Positions 9,090 to 18,799 are shown, counted from the first letter of the stretch. The stretch is 64,000 bases of DNA from Mariniflexile litorale (GCF_031128465.2 NZ_CP155618.1:939501-1003500), one strand, 5' to 3'. Numbers and translations are program-made. The notes: a model not told the origin generated them from the letters alone.

Positions 9090-9872
9090 ATGAAACAAAT
9101 CTCATTTATTGAAAAAGAACTTGAACCTTTAAGAGTTCAGCTTAACAATCATAAATTATATAGTGCTTTAAAATCTTTAGACGATATTAAAACTTTTATG
9201 GAACAGCATGTTTTTGCTGTTTGGGATTTTATGTCGCTTTTAAAAGCGCTTCAAAACCATTTAACGACTATAACTTTACCTTGGGTACCAGTAGCAAATC
9301 CATCAACCGCACGATTTATTAATGAAATTGTATTAGGTGAAGAAAGTGATGTGAATGAATTAAGTGAACCAAAAAGCCATTACGAAATGTATTTAGATGC
9401 CATGCAGCAAATAGATGCAAATACGAAACAAATAAGACACTTTGTTAACTACATTAAAGATGGTGTGACGATAAGAGATGCTGCTTTAAAAGTTAAATTA
9501 CATTCAGAAACATTGATATTTATTCAATTTACTTTTGATATTATTAAAACGAATAAACCTCATCTTATTGCTTCGGCATTTACCTTTGGGCGAGAAGATG
9601 TTATCCCAGACATATTTTTTCAAATTATCAATCAATCAAAAGTAAGGGATAATTCCTATAGTAAATTGACCTATTATTTAAATAGGCATATTGAATTAGA
9701 TGGTGATGAACATGGCCCACTTTCCTTAAAAATGATGGAAGAATTATGTGGTAATGATGACACCAAATGGCAAGAAACATTACAAATTGCGAGAGAGGCC
9801 TTATCACACCGCATAGCACTTTGGGATAGCATTGCCAGTTTAATTGATACACCTACAAAAATTGAAGACTAG
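9090..9872 (+). CDS. DUF3050 domain protein (heme-oxygenase-like helical fold)
   Basis: 260 residues, all-alpha in appearance. The N-terminal part has the VFAVWDFMSLLKALQ helix, and later AFTFGREDVIPDIFF and YLNRHIELDGDEHGPLS carry the conserved His and acidic residues. This pattern matches DUF3050, a family assigned to the heme oxygenase-like/TENA superfamily. No catalytic function is established. It sits 6 nt after map and 6 nt before the methyltransferase gene. Confidence 0.85.
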   Translation: MKQISFIEKELEPLRVQLNNHKLYSALKSLDDIKTFMEQHVFAVWDFMSLLKALQNHLTTITLPWVPVANPSTARFINEIVLGEESDVNELSEPKSHYEMYLDAMQQIDANTKQIRHFVNYIKDGVTIRDAALKVKLHSETLIFIQFTFDIIKTNKPHLIASAFTFGREDVIPDIFFQIINQSKVRDNSYSKLTYYLNRHIELDGDEHGPLSLKMMEELCGNDDTKWQETLQIAREALSHRIALWDSIASLIDTPTKIED

Positions 9873-9878
9873 AAACAT

Positions 9879-10643
9879 TTGAAAAAACTTTTTAAAATAA
9901 TTCTGAACACTATACCTAGACCCTTACTTATTAGGTTTAGCTATGTTATTCGTCCTGTTTTAGCTTTCATTTTAAAAGGAAACAACTTTACAGATCCTAT
10001 TGATAGTAAAAGTTTCAAAAGCTTTTTACCATACGGCTATGGAACACAGCGAAACAATGTGCTTTCACCATCTACCTTAAGTTTAGAACGCCATCGGTTA
10101 CTTTGGCTATATTTAAAAAACGAAACAAACTTTTTTTCAGCAGAAAAAAAAGTACTTCATTTCGCTCCAGAACAATGCTATTTAAAACGTTTTAGAAATC
10201 TGAAAAATTTAGATTACACAACAACCGATTTACTTTCTCCTATTGCCGATGTTAAAGCAGACATTTGCAATCTACCCTTTAATGACAACACCTATGATGT
10301 GATTCTTTGCAACCATGTTTTAGAACATATTCCAAACGATACGAAAGCCATGCAAGAATTATTTAGAGTGATGAAAGTTGGTGGCATGGGTATTTTTCAA
10401 ATTCCGCAAGATTTATCTAGAGAAAAAACATTTGAAGACAATTCGATAACAGACAAAAAAGAACGGGCAAAAATATTTGGGCAATACGACCATGTACGGG
10501 TTTATGGCCGTGACTATTTTGATAAGCTAAGAAGCATTGGTTTTAAGGTTGAAGAAGTTAATTATACTTCCAAACTATCAGAAGCTGATATTGTAAAATA
10601 CTGTTTAGCTAAAGGTGAAATCATCCCTATTGTCTATAAATAA
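9879..10643 (+). CDS. Class I SAM-dependent methyltransferase
   Basis: 254 residues. The C-terminal half is a Rossmann-type methyltransferase domain: the post-motif CNHVLEHIPNDTKAMQELFRVMKVGG is the common Methyltransf_11 pattern. Motif I is unusual, HFAPEQ instead of ExGxGxG, as seen in a subfamily associated with surface glycan or lipid modification genes. About 75 residues of basic, partly hydrophobic sequence precede the domain. The start is a TTG at 9879 directly after the DUF3050 stop. The substrate is unknown. The gene ends 2 nt from the convergent apbE. Confidence 0.82.
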   Translation: MKKLFKIILNTIPRPLLIRFSYVIRPVLAFILKGNNFTDPIDSKSFKSFLPYGYGTQRNNVLSPSTLSLERHRLLWLYLKNETNFFSAEKKVLHFAPEQCYLKRFRNLKNLDYTTTDLLSPIADVKADICNLPFNDNTYDVILCNHVLEHIPNDTKAMQELFRVMKVGGMGIFQIPQDLSREKTFEDNSITDKKERAKIFGQYDHVRVYGRDYFDKLRSIGFKVEEVNYTSKLSEADIVKYCLAKGEIIPIVYK

Positions 10644-10644
10644 T

Positions 10645-11619
10645 TTAAACTTCTAGAAACCCATTTAAAGACATGGTTTCCAATTCCTTTTTATCATTTT
10701 CAAAAATAAGAAACACTTTAAGTTCAGGGTGTGTTTGTAGAAAGGTTTTCACTTTTTCTATTCCCATAGCTTTAAAAGCGGTTGCATAAGCGTCAGCTAT
10801 CATACATTTTTCGGCAATTACTGAAATACTTAAAAGATTGGTTTTACTTGGGTACCCTGTTTTTGTATCAATTATATGCGCGTAACGGTTACCATCACTA
10901 TCCACTTTAAATTTTCTATAAGTTCCAGAAGTTGCCATGGCTTCATCATGTATTTCGATAGCTTCTAAAATTGATTGTTCGTTATCAAAATGTGGCATTT
11001 CAATTCCTATTTTCCAAAGTGATTTTTTCTCAACATTTTCTCCCCTTGCGCGTATTTCACCACCTATTTCAACCAAATAATTTTTAATATGCTTGCTTTC
11101 TAAAAACTCACCAATAACATCTACTCCATAGCCTTTTGCGATGGCATTAAAATCTATAAAAGTTCCTACTGGTTTTATAATTTTATTATCATGCCTTTTT
11201 ACTTTATCTAAACCAACCGATACCATCAAACTATCAATTTTCAAACTATCTAAATTTACAATTTTACCTTCAGGACCAAAATCCCATGCATTTACAACAG
11301 CGCCAATTGTGGGATCAAAAACACCGTTAGTTTGTTTATAGATTTCTTTTGAAGCTTCAAAAACTTTTAAAAAATGAACATCTACCACACTATCTTCATT
11401 TCTATTTAGTTTAGAAATATCGGAATCTGTTTGATAAGTAGACATCGATTTATTTATTACAGAAAACAGACTATCAATCTGAATTTGATAATTAATTTCA
11501 GAATTATAAATTATAGAATAACTAGTCCCAAAAACGGATCCTGAAAGCTTTGTATTAATGGGCTCTTGAGTGCAAGAAAACACAAGGACGAATAAAAGTA
11601 GGTTGTATCTTATTTTCAT
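10645..11619 (-). CDS. apbE: FAD:protein FMN transferase (ApbE lipoprotein)
   Basis: Transfers FMN from FAD onto Thr of target proteins, typically NqrB/NqrC or RnfG/RnfD. The ATG at 11619 gives a lipoprotein signal with lipobox FVFSC (Cys16), so the enzyme is anchored on the periplasmic side, where those Thr residues lie. Family motifs are DFNAIAKGYGVD, EIGGEIRARG, SGTYRKF and DAYATAFKAMG (Mg2+/FAD site). A GTG nine nucleotides upstream (11628) overlaps the preceding stop codon and is a less likely start. The nqr operon 4 kb away supplies the expected substrates. About 324 residues, normal size. Confidence 0.94.
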   Translation of the reverse strand: MKIRYNLLLFVLVFSCTQEPINTKLSGSVFGTSYSIIYNSEINYQIQIDSLFSVINKSMSTYQTDSDISKLNRNEDSVVDVHFLKVFEASKEIYKQTNGVFDPTIGAVVNAWDFGPEGKIVNLDSLKIDSLMVSVGLDKVKRHDNKIIKPVGTFIDFNAIAKGYGVDVIGEFLESKHIKNYLVEIGGEIRARGENVEKKSLWKIGIEMPHFDNEQSILEAIEIHDEAMATSGTYRKFKVDSDGNRYAHIIDTKTGYPSKTNLLSISVIAEKCMIADAYATAFKAMGIEKVKTFLQTHPELKVFLIFENDKKELETMSLNGFLEV

Positions 11620-11627
11620 ATTTACCA

Positions 11628-12005
11628 CTAGTTCAAATTAGTTTCTAAAACCTGTATGCCGTTATATTCTAGCAGATAATCTTGATTTAAATAAATAGGT
11701 TCCTTTTCACTAGCTATATTGCCAATACCAACACCAGCATAAAGTACTTTAGCCTCTTTTTCCCTAGCATGCTTTTTAAAGGCTTCCATCCAAACCATGT
11801 CGTAATTATTTGGGTTATCTGGTAAAATAACTGCTCTCACAATTACAAAATAATATTGCTTGTTTTTATCTATACACACAAATTGTGGATGCTTTTTTAA
11901 TTTGCTATTGATAGCTATAAACTCAAAACCACGCTGTTCTAAATCTTTTCCAACATGATTCATTGCTAAATTATGTAATTCTTGCTCTGTAAGTGCTTTA
12001 CTCAT
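11628..12005 (-). CDS. Small conserved flavobacterial protein upstream of apbE (often labelled NqrF-like)
   Basis: 125 residues from the ATG at 12005. A start at 12110 would add 35 residues of non-conserved sequence and is not favoured. No membrane segment or iron-sulfur cysteine motif is present, so despite the common database label it is not the NqrF subunit, which is encoded at 16050-17366. It is a soluble alpha/beta protein with ITNSKLKKHPQFV-like and YYFVIVRAV segments. Its stop codon touches the apbE start, so the two are translationally coupled. A role linked to ApbE-dependent flavinylation is inferred from position only. A TATTTTTG box lies only 4 nt before the ATG. Confidence 0.7.
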   Translation of the reverse strand: MSKALTEQELHNLAMNHVGKDLEQRGFEFIAINSKLKKHPQFVCIDKNKQYYFVIVRAVILPDNPNNYDMVWMEAFKKHAREKEAKVLYAGVGIGNIASEKEPIYLNQDYLLEYNGIQVLETNLN

Positions 12006-12369
12006 AGTACAAAAATATATTAAATGTTCTGATTGATAATAACATTTTTTAATTGTTTTGATGTTAGACAAATCAATCATCATACAAATCATTATTTTAT
12101 TATTCATCATGCTATTGCATTAGAACTGTTATAAACATCAATAATTTTATACCCTTTAAAATAATTTTCAGAATTGTGTAATTATCTTAAAATTCGTATA
12201 TTTCCTATAGATTTTTAATCTAGAAAAACTACCAATAAAAAACACTCATTTACAACTTATTACAATTATAAAACTCTAACATCATTATTAATCGTTGCAA
12301 AAATGTTGCAGAATTAAATAATTAGATGAAACTTTTTATATAAATAAACACACGGAAAAATTTCGAACT
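12006..12369. other. AT-rich intergenic region
   Basis: A divergent spacer between the apbE-associated gene and the TPR gene. Apart from the minus-strand TATTTTTG box at 12010-12017 I see no gene, RNA or strong promoter. A GTTGCA repeat (TCGTTGCAAAAATGTTGCAG, near 12292) is short and of uncertain meaning. Confidence 0.5.
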
Positions 12370-13137
12370 ATGGTTTTACCTTCAATAAAATCCCAAATAT
12401 TGAAAGATAACAGCAACATATCACCAGAATTATTTGAAGCTATAGAGCGTTATATTAATGGCACTATGGAGCCTGATGAATTAAAAGATTTTAATGACTA
12501 TCTTAAAATTGATTCTGAATTTAAAACACAGGTAGAAGATATTAAAATGATACTTCTTGGTAATAAAACGCAATCGTTAGAACCATTAAATACCTTTCAT
12601 GAAAAAAAAGCTGATACGGAAACACTCACATTTAACCCTAAAAAATTGCGCTATTTGTTTTTTAGTAAAACAGCCATTACTACTGCCATAATTATCGCCA
12701 TTAGTAGTATTTGGTTTTTTAGTAGATCACCAAATAAAAAAATCTATGCTACATATTTTAAACCATTTCCTGCATTGTCAATGCCTATAGACAGCAAAAA
12801 CAATTATGAGTTTTATGATGCCATGGCACATTACAAATATGAAAATTATGATTTAGCCATTAATAAATGGGAAGATTTAAGAAATAAAAAGCCAAATAAT
12901 GACACACTAAATTATTTTTTAGGTGTGGCATATTTAGCAAATAAAAATATAGATAGAGCCATCCCCTTTTTAGAAAAAACAATAGAAATACCAAATGTTA
13001 ATTTTTCATTTTTACAGAATGCTTATTACTATTTAGGTTTAGCATATATAAAAAATGGCAATCTTAACCTTGCCAAAAAATATCTTATTTTAAGTAATAC
13101 AGATGCCAGTAAAGAAGTTATGAAAAAATTAGATTAA
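12370..13137 (+). CDS. Anti-sigma-like N-terminus plus single TM plus TPR membrane protein
   Basis: 255 residues. Residues about 22-60 (IERYINGTMEPDELKDFNDY) resemble the cytoplasmic domain of Bacteroidota anti-sigma/FecR-type proteins. One transmembrane helix lies at residues about 98-117, followed by a periplasmic domain with two to three TPR units (DAMAHYKYENYDLAINKW, LNYFLGVAYLANKNIDRAIPF, AYYYLGLAYIKNGNLNLAKKY). No sigma factor gene is adjacent. A role in sensing or signalling is possible but not shown. Confidence 0.7.
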   Translation: MVLPSIKSQILKDNSNISPELFEAIERYINGTMEPDELKDFNDYLKIDSEFKTQVEDIKMILLGNKTQSLEPLNTFHEKKADTETLTFNPKKLRYLFFSKTAITTAIIIAISSIWFFSRSPNKKIYATYFKPFPALSMPIDSKNNYEFYDAMAHYKYENYDLAINKWEDLRNKKPNNDTLNYFLGVAYLANKNIDRAIPFLEKTIEIPNVNFSFLQNAYYYLGLAYIKNGNLNLAKKYLILSNTDASKEVMKKLD

Positions 13138-13395
13138 CACAACCAAAGGCAACTTTAAAAAATAAGTTTTATATTTTTTATTTAGCTCTTTTCGCTTTGG
13201 TCAATCCCCACATTCCAAAAATTTAAAACATGAGACTGTTAAATCTCATAATATTTTACCGAAATCATCATGTTTAATTTTTAAAAGAATATTATAGACG
13301 AAGGTCATTCAATCTATGCCTATGAAATTTATAATAAAAATTCAATATTAAAATTGTTTAACTTTAAAAATTCTAAGTAACAGCTAAATATTAAT

Positions 13396-14835
13396 ATGAG
13401 TAACCAACCAACTTCAAAAAAAATAGGACTTTTTTTAGGTCCTATCTTATTCATTATTGTCCAATTTTTACCTTTTGATATTATTTCTAACCATGCAGAT
13501 ACTGTTATAGCAACGGCAATGTGGATGGTTTGTTGGTGGATTACCGAAACCGTTTCTATTTCGGTAACTGCATTATTGCCTTTATTATTATTTCCGCTTT
13601 TTAAAGTCATGCCTATTGAAATTGTTGGAGCTAACTATGGAAGCCCAATTATCTTTTTATTTTTTGGTGGCTTTGTTTTGGCTTTGGCGCTTGAAAAAGT
13701 AAATCTTCATAAGCGAATTGCCTTAAGTATTATAAAAAAAACAGGGACGACACCCAACAAAGTCGTACTAGGGTTCATGATTGCTACGGGCTTTATGAGT
13801 ATGTGGATAAGCAACACTGCTTGCACGGTTTTTATGCTACCCATTGCCATGTCGGTAATACAACTGCTTATTGATGATGCCGATGGTTATACAAAAAACG
13901 ACCAAAATTTCGCTATAAGCGTTATGTTAGGTATTGCGTTTGCTGCCAATGCAGGTGGTATTGCAACCGTTATAGGTACGCCACCAAACTCCATTTTAAT
14001 TGGCTTACTTGAAAATGAATACCACATTGAAATTTCATTTTTTAAATGGATGCTTATAGGATTACCTTTTTCGGTGTTATTAATTACTATTATTTACTTT
14101 ATACTCGTAAAATGCTTTTTCCCGAACACGGGTTTAAAGTTTAACGCTTCTAAAGAAGTGATTGATTTAGAATTGAAAAAACTAGGAAAAATTTCTTCAA
14201 AGGAAAAGCAAGTTCTTATCGTATTTTGTGTTGTTGTATTTCTTTGGATTTTTAGAAGTCTTATAAATACGCTTATTCCTAATCTTGATTTATCAGATAC
14301 TATGATTAGTCTTTTTGGGGCATTGGCGCTTTTTGTAATTCCTTTTAATTTAAAAAAGGGCGACTTTATTTTACAATGGAATGATACCCAAAAATTGGCT
14401 TGGGGCATTTTAATTTTATTTGGTGGTGGTTTAGCATTAGCAAACGGGATGTCTACTAGTGGTATAGTCGATATTATTACAGCAATAATTTCTAGTAGTA
14501 ATATTAGTATTTTACTAACTGCATCTCTTTTAATAATCCTAATGCTTTTTATGACTGAGTTAATGAGCAATGTAGCACTAACAGCTGTTTTAGCTCCAGT
14601 TGTAGCAGGAATTGCTATGGGCCTAAATATTCCAATTCTTTATCTATTAATACCTGTTACAATAGCCAGTAGCTGCGCTTTTATGTTACCAATGGCTACA
14701 CCTCCTAACGCTATTGTATTTGCCAGTGGTTATATTAAAGTGGGACACATGGCTAGAGTGGGTATTTTTATCAATATAATTTCGGCTGCCTTGTTAATCC
14801 TTATGTTTCAATTTGTTATAGGCTTAGTGTTCTAA
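13396..14835 (+). CDS. DASS/SLC13 family Na+-coupled anion symporter
   Basis: 479 residues with roughly 11-13 hydrophobic helices. The two-fold repeated SNT-type motifs are visible as WISNTACTVFMLP and TELMSNVALTAVLAP, each followed by a TPPN loop (GTPPNSIL and ATPPNAIV), which form the Na+ and carboxylate/anion sites in the divalent-anion sodium symporters. The substrate is probably a C4-dicarboxylate, citrate, sulfate or a similar anion. Na+ coupling fits a cell with an Na+-pumping NADH dehydrogenase. The start at 13396 is close to the family N-terminus. Confidence 0.9.
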   Translation: MSNQPTSKKIGLFLGPILFIIVQFLPFDIISNHADTVIATAMWMVCWWITETVSISVTALLPLLLFPLFKVMPIEIVGANYGSPIIFLFFGGFVLALALEKVNLHKRIALSIIKKTGTTPNKVVLGFMIATGFMSMWISNTACTVFMLPIAMSVIQLLIDDADGYTKNDQNFAISVMLGIAFAANAGGIATVIGTPPNSILIGLLENEYHIEISFFKWMLIGLPFSVLLITIIYFILVKCFFPNTGLKFNASKEVIDLELKKLGKISSKEKQVLIVFCVVVFLWIFRSLINTLIPNLDLSDTMISLFGALALFVIPFNLKKGDFILQWNDTQKLAWGILILFGGGLALANGMSTSGIVDIITAIISSSNISILLTASLLIILMLFMTELMSNVALTAVLAPVVAGIAMGLNIPILYLLIPVTIASSCAFMLPMATPPNAIVFASGYIKVGHMARVGIFINIISAALLILMFQFVIGLVF

Positions 14836-14891
14836 CTTTTTTTAGGTTATATGAAAATTTTTAAATAATTTAGAAATGAAATTTTTAAGCT

Positions 14892-15332
14892 ATGAAAAGA
14901 TTCGATTTAGCTATAAAAAAACTTTACAAAGCATTTCTTACTAACGAATTGCATCCAGAATGTTGCAAACAATGTGCCGTTGGGAATATTTTAGATAATA
15001 CAGATAGTTGGAAACTCCTTTCAGACCATCATGGTTCATTAGAATTAAATTATATTGGAAATGTACACCAATCATTTGGTCGTAAATTTAATGGCTATAC
15101 TCCTTCAGAATTATTACACATTGAATCGACCTTTTTAAAAGCTTGTGGTTACCAAATTCCACTTCATCATAAACATAAAAAGCCTAAGAATCCTACAGAT
15201 AAAGATTTATTATTTAACGGACTTTCTGCTGTTATCTGCCTACTTTGTGAATTTGACGGTATAGATAATCACATGGATTATAAACAACTATCTAATTACA
15301 AGAGTAAAAAACCTACAACACATTTAGTATAA
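14892..15332 (+). CDS. Conserved Cys/His-rich flavobacterial protein, function unknown
   Basis: 146 residues, soluble and basic. Distinctive features are an ECCKQC cluster near residue 25, a second pair in ICLLC near residue 118, and an HHKHK stretch near residue 100, suggesting a metal site. The N-terminus FDLAIKKLYKAFLTNEL is helical. I recognise it as a conserved type of flavobacterial hypothetical protein but not by function. It lies 56 nt after the symporter gene and 73 nt before the cytochrome gene on the same strand. Confidence 0.65.
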   Translation: MKRFDLAIKKLYKAFLTNELHPECCKQCAVGNILDNTDSWKLLSDHHGSLELNYIGNVHQSFGRKFNGYTPSELLHIESTFLKACGYQIPLHHKHKKPKNPTDKDLLFNGLSAVICLLCEFDGIDNHMDYKQLSNYKSKKPTTHLV

Positions 15333-15405
15333 AGCTACAATTTAATTAATACGTACTAACTATTCTTTCCAAACAAATAATTATCAAACACTAACCAGTC
15401 AAAAA

Positions 15406-15993
15406 ATGAAAACAAATTCTTTATTTATTATCGCAACACTTTGTGTTGTAGTGTATTCCTGTAATTCAAATAAAAAGGATAAAGCCACATTTGAATACGA
15501 ACCTAGTTCACCAGTAACCTTAGACCCTATTAAAAGAGGAGAAAACTTAGTAAATGCAATTGGTTGTCATGACTGCCATACACCAAAAAAGTTTACAGAA
15601 CAAGGGATAACTCTAGACATAGACCGATTACTTTCTGGACATCCGGCCAATGAAAAATTACCTGAATACGACCAAAAAACAGCCCAATCATATGTTCTAT
15701 TAAATATGGGACTTACATCGGCTACGGGTCCATGGGGCACATCCTTTGCTGCTAATTTAACGCCCGCTGCATCTGGAATTGGATCTTGGAGTGAATCTCA
15801 GTTTTTAAAATCTATAAAAGAAGGGAAATATAAAGGTTTGGATACGGGCAGAACATTATTACCTCCAATGCCTTGGCAATCATATAGCAATTTACCAGAC
15901 GATGATTTAAAGTCGATTTTTGCTTATCTTAAAAGTATAAATCCTGTAGAAAATATTGTGCCCGCTTCACTTCCTCCAATGGCCATGAATTAA
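15406..15993 (+). CDS. c-type cytochrome lipoprotein
   Basis: 195 residues. A lipobox-type signal peptide (VVYSC, Cys19) anchors it in a membrane on the periplasmic side. One heme attachment motif CHDCH lies at residues about 54-58, and Met in LLPPMPW is the probable sixth ligand. The C-terminal DDDLKSIFAYLKSI helix is typical of class I cytochrome c folds. Only one CxxCH is present although similar proteins are often diheme. The likely role is periplasmic electron transfer; the partner is unknown. A strong terminator follows. Confidence 0.87.
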   Translation: MKTNSLFIIATLCVVVYSCNSNKKDKATFEYEPSSPVTLDPIKRGENLVNAIGCHDCHTPKKFTEQGITLDIDRLLSGHPANEKLPEYDQKTAQSYVLLNMGLTSATGPWGTSFAANLTPAASGIGSWSESQFLKSIKEGKYKGLDTGRTLLPPMPWQSYSNLPDDDLKSIFAYLKSINPVENIVPASLPPMAMN

Positions 15994-15999
15994 CCACAT

Positions 16000-16037
16000 A
16001 AAAAAAGCGCCTAACTAAAAAGTTAGGCGCTTTTTTT
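16000..16037. terminator. Bidirectional terminator between cytochrome gene and nqrF
   Basis: A perfect 17-bp inverted repeat: seven A plus GCGCCTAACT (16000-16016), an AAAA loop, then AGTTAGGCGC plus seven T (16021-16037). It serves the plus-strand cytochrome gene and the minus-strand nqr operon. Confidence 0.92.
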
Positions 16038-16049
16038 ATGTAAAAGAAT

Positions 16050-17366
16050 TTATCCTCCAAAATCATCAAATCGAATATGTTCATCTGGAATACCAAAATC
16101 TTCACCCATTTTTTGAACTGCTTTGTTCATTAATGGTGGTCCACAGAAATACAATTCAATATCTTCTGGCGATTCATGCGTACTTAAATAATTATCAATA
16201 ACACAATTATGAATGAATCCAACGAAACCATCACCTGGGGCATCAATATCCGCTTTTACTTTCCAGTTATCTTCTGGTAAAGGTTCAGATAGTGCCAAAT
16301 AGAATTTAAAATTAGGAAAATCTTTCTCTAATTTAAGAAAATGGTCTAAATAGAATAATTCACGTTTAGAACGACCTCCATACCAATAAGTCACTTTTCT
16401 ACCTGTTTTCAATGTTCTGAAAAGGTGATATAAGTGCGAACGCATAGGTGCCATACCTGCTCCACCACCAACGTAAAGCATTTCAGAATCTGATTCGTTA
16501 ATAAAGAACTCTCCGTAAGGTCCTGAGATAGTTACTTTATCTCCTGGTTTTTGATTAAATATGTATGATGATGCAATACCAGGGTTAACATCCATCCATC
16601 CGTTTTTAGCGCGATCCCATGGTGGACATGCTACACGAACATTTAACATGATCTCACGTCCTTCAGCAGGATACGAAGCCATTGAGTAAGCTCTTTCTAT
16701 GGTTTCAGTGTTTTTCATTACTAATGGCCATAATTGAAACTTATCCCATTCCGCTTGAAACTTATCAGGAGTTTCATGCTCTTCTGGATGTGCTGTAATA
16801 TCCATATCTGAATACTTCACTTCACAAGGTGGTATTTCAATTTGAATATAACCTCCTGCTTTGTAGCCCATATCTTCAGGGATTTCAACAACAAATTCTT
16901 TAATAAATGATGCAACGTTATAATTACGCACAACAGTTGCCTCCCATTTTTTAATACCAAAAACCTCTTCTGGAATGGTGATATTCATGTCTTGTTTTAC
17001 TTTAACTTGACAAGCTAAACGTGCTCCATGCTGTAACTCTTTACGTGTGAAATGTGGTGTTTCAGTTGGTAATGCTTCACCACCACCCGATAATACATGA
17101 CACTCGCACTGTATACAAGTTCCACCACCACCACAAGCCGATGGTAAGAATATTTTTTGATTTCCTAAGGTGGATAATAAACTTCCACCTGACGCTACTT
17201 CAATTTCCTTTTCGCCATTAATGGTAATCTTTACCGGTCCTGAAGGTGATAATTTTTGTTTTACAACTAATAATAACGTTACCAATAAAATAGTAATAAT
17301 TAAAAAAGCTGTTACTGTAGCTATTACTGTTCCTAATGTACTTGCGGCTAAAATTATATTACTCAT
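16050..17366 (-). CDS. nqrF: Na+-translocating NADH:quinone reductase subunit F
   Basis: 438 residues. NADH oxidation and electron entry subunit of Na+-NQR. It has one N-terminal transmembrane helix (residues about 8-35), a 2Fe-2S ferredoxin domain with the ligand pattern C-x5-C-x2-C-x31-C ([13 protein letters not shown] ... RLACQV), an FAD domain with RAYSMASYP, and an NADH domain with [12 protein letters not shown] and the C-terminal CGPPLMN and FDDFGG. It overlaps nqrE by 8 nt and is the last gene of the operon, ending just before the shared terminator. Confidence 0.98.
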   Translation of the reverse strand: MSNIILAASTLGTVIATVTAFLIITILLVTLLLVVKQKLSPSGPVKITINGEKEIEVASGGSLLSTLGNQKIFLPSACGGGGTCIQCECHVLSGGGEALPTETPHFTRKELQHGARLACQVKVKQDMNITIPEEVFGIKKWEATVVRNYNVASFIKEFVVEIPEDMGYKAGGYIQIEIPPCEVKYSDMDITAHPEEHETPDKFQAEWDKFQLWPLVMKNTETIERAYSMASYPAEGREIMLNVRVACPPWDRAKNGWMDVNPGIASSYIFNQKPGDKVTISGPYGEFFINESDSEMLYVGGGAGMAPMRSHLYHLFRTLKTGRKVTYWYGGRSKRELFYLDHFLKLEKDFPNFKFYLALSEPLPEDNWKVKADIDAPGDGFVGFIHNCVIDNYLSTHESPEDIELYFCGPPLMNKAVQKMGEDFGIPDEHIRFDDFGG

Positions 17367-18075
17367 TATTTTTTATATTGTTAGCTAACACTTTATCTTC
17401 CTTTTTAACTTTAGAATCCACTTTTACAGTTTTTTCTTCTTTAGGTGTTTCTTCATCACCTCCAGTTAACATACCTCCGAAGCTCATAAAACCAATCGCC
17501 ATTAAACCTGTAATGATGAACGTAATACCCAAACCTCTTAATGCAGGTGGCACATTAGAATATCTAATTTTTTCACGAATAGCTGCAATGGCTAAAATGG
17601 CTAAAAACCATCCAATACCAGAACCGACACCATAAACAGTAGCTAACCCCAAACTTGGAATTTCACGAGATTGCATAAATAAAGACCCTCCTAAAATAGC
17701 ACAGTTTACAGCAATAAGTGGTAAAAAGATACCAAGAGAGTTATATAATGATGGTGAAAATTTCTCTACTACAATCTCTACTAATTGTACCATAGTTGCA
17801 ATGGTAGCAATAAACATGATGAATGAAAGGAAACTTAAATCGTAATCGGCATATTCTGCACCTAACCATGCTAAAGCACCTGGTTGTAATAAATATTGAT
17901 CCAATAACCAGTTTAAAGGAACTGTAATGGCCAATACAAAAATAACTGCTGCACCTAAACCAACAGCTGTATTTACTTTTTTAGAGACAGCAAGGTAAGA
18001 ACACATTCCTAAGAATGTAGCAAATACCATGTTATCTATAAATATCGATTTTAAAAATAATTCTAAATGTTCCAT
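17359..18075 (-). CDS. nqrE: Na+-translocating NADH:quinone reductase subunit E
   Basis: Six-helix inner-membrane subunit, paired by internal pseudosymmetry with NqrD. The conserved cysteines of the intramembrane iron-sulfur site are Cys25 (LGMCSYLAV) and Cys125 ([12 protein letters not shown]). At 238 residues it is longer than the usual roughly 200, owing mainly to a charged Lys/Glu-rich C-terminal tail (about 30 residues after the last helix) and a short extra loop. Its 3' end overlaps nqrF by 8 nt, indicating translational coupling. Confidence 0.97.
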   Translation of the reverse strand: MEHLELFLKSIFIDNMVFATFLGMCSYLAVSKKVNTAVGLGAAVIFVLAITVPLNWLLDQYLLQPGALAWLGAEYADYDLSFLSFIMFIATIATMVQLVEIVVEKFSPSLYNSLGIFLPLIAVNCAILGGSLFMQSREIPSLGLATVYGVGSGIGWFLAILAIAAIREKIRYSNVPPALRGLGITFIITGLMAIGFMSFGGMLTGGDEETPKEEKTVKVDSKVKKEDKVLANNIKNNE

Positions 18076-18149
18076 ATATTTTGAGTTTTCAATCTCAGTA
18101 TCAGTTTACAGTTAAAATACTGTTTACTGTCACCAAACTGCATACTTAA

Positions 18150-18797
18150 TTAATGATCTTCTATTAATGCGTTATTTCTACTACGTTGAACCCAGATGAT
18201 AATTCCAACAACTATTAATGCCATAGGCGACAATAACATAAAACCATTATTTTCATATCCAATAGCATATAAACCCGTTTTCTCGATAGGATCTCCTAAA
18301 ACTTTAAAACCTAGTAAAGTACCAGACCCTAATAATTCTCTAAAGAAACCAACAATTATAAGAATTAAACCATAACCCGCAGCATTACCAATGCCATCTA
18401 AAAATGAACGCCATGGGCCATTTGCCAAGGCAAATGCCTCAAAACGTCCCATAATAATACAGTTGGTAATAATTAACCCAACGAATACGGATAATGTTTT
18501 ACTCAACTCATAAGAGTAAGCTTTAAGCACTTGGTCTACAATAATTACTAAAGCAGCAACTACCACTAATTGAACAATAATCCTGATTTTTGAAGGAATG
18601 ATATTTCTCATTAAAGAAATAACAACGTTTCCGATTGCTAACACCGCCATTACCGATACAGCCATAACAATAGACGCTTTTAATTGCGCTGTAATAGCTA
18701 AGGCTGAACAAATACCTAATACTTGAATAGTAATAGGGTTGTTATCTGCTAACGGGTCTGTGATTAACTTTGTGTCTTTTTTTGATAAAAGTCCCAT
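18150..18797 (-). CDS. nqrD: Na+-translocating NADH:quinone reductase subunit D
   Basis: 215 residues with six transmembrane helices. The two conserved cysteines are Cys30 (LGICSALAIT) and Cys113 (ITNCIIMGR), homologous to the NqrE pair. The GRFEAFALANGPWRSFLDGIGNAAGYG segment is the typical NqrD loop. It starts 2 nt after the nqrC stop. The 74-nt gap to nqrE is the widest in the operon and holds no clear promoter. Confidence 0.97.
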   Translation of the reverse strand: MGLLSKKDTKLITDPLADNNPITIQVLGICSALAITAQLKASIVMAVSVMAVLAIGNVVISLMRNIIPSKIRIIVQLVVVAALVIIVDQVLKAYSYELSKTLSVFVGLIITNCIIMGRFEAFALANGPWRSFLDGIGNAAGYGLILIIVGFFRELLGSGTLLGFKVLGDPIEKTGLYAIGYENNGFMLLSPMALIVVGIIIWVQRSRNNALIEDH

Positions 18798-18799
18798 AA

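Noticed and set aside
12006-12110. Longer start for the apbE-associated protein
   Set aside because: The added 35 residues are not conserved-looking and the ATG at 12005 gives the normal family N-terminus.
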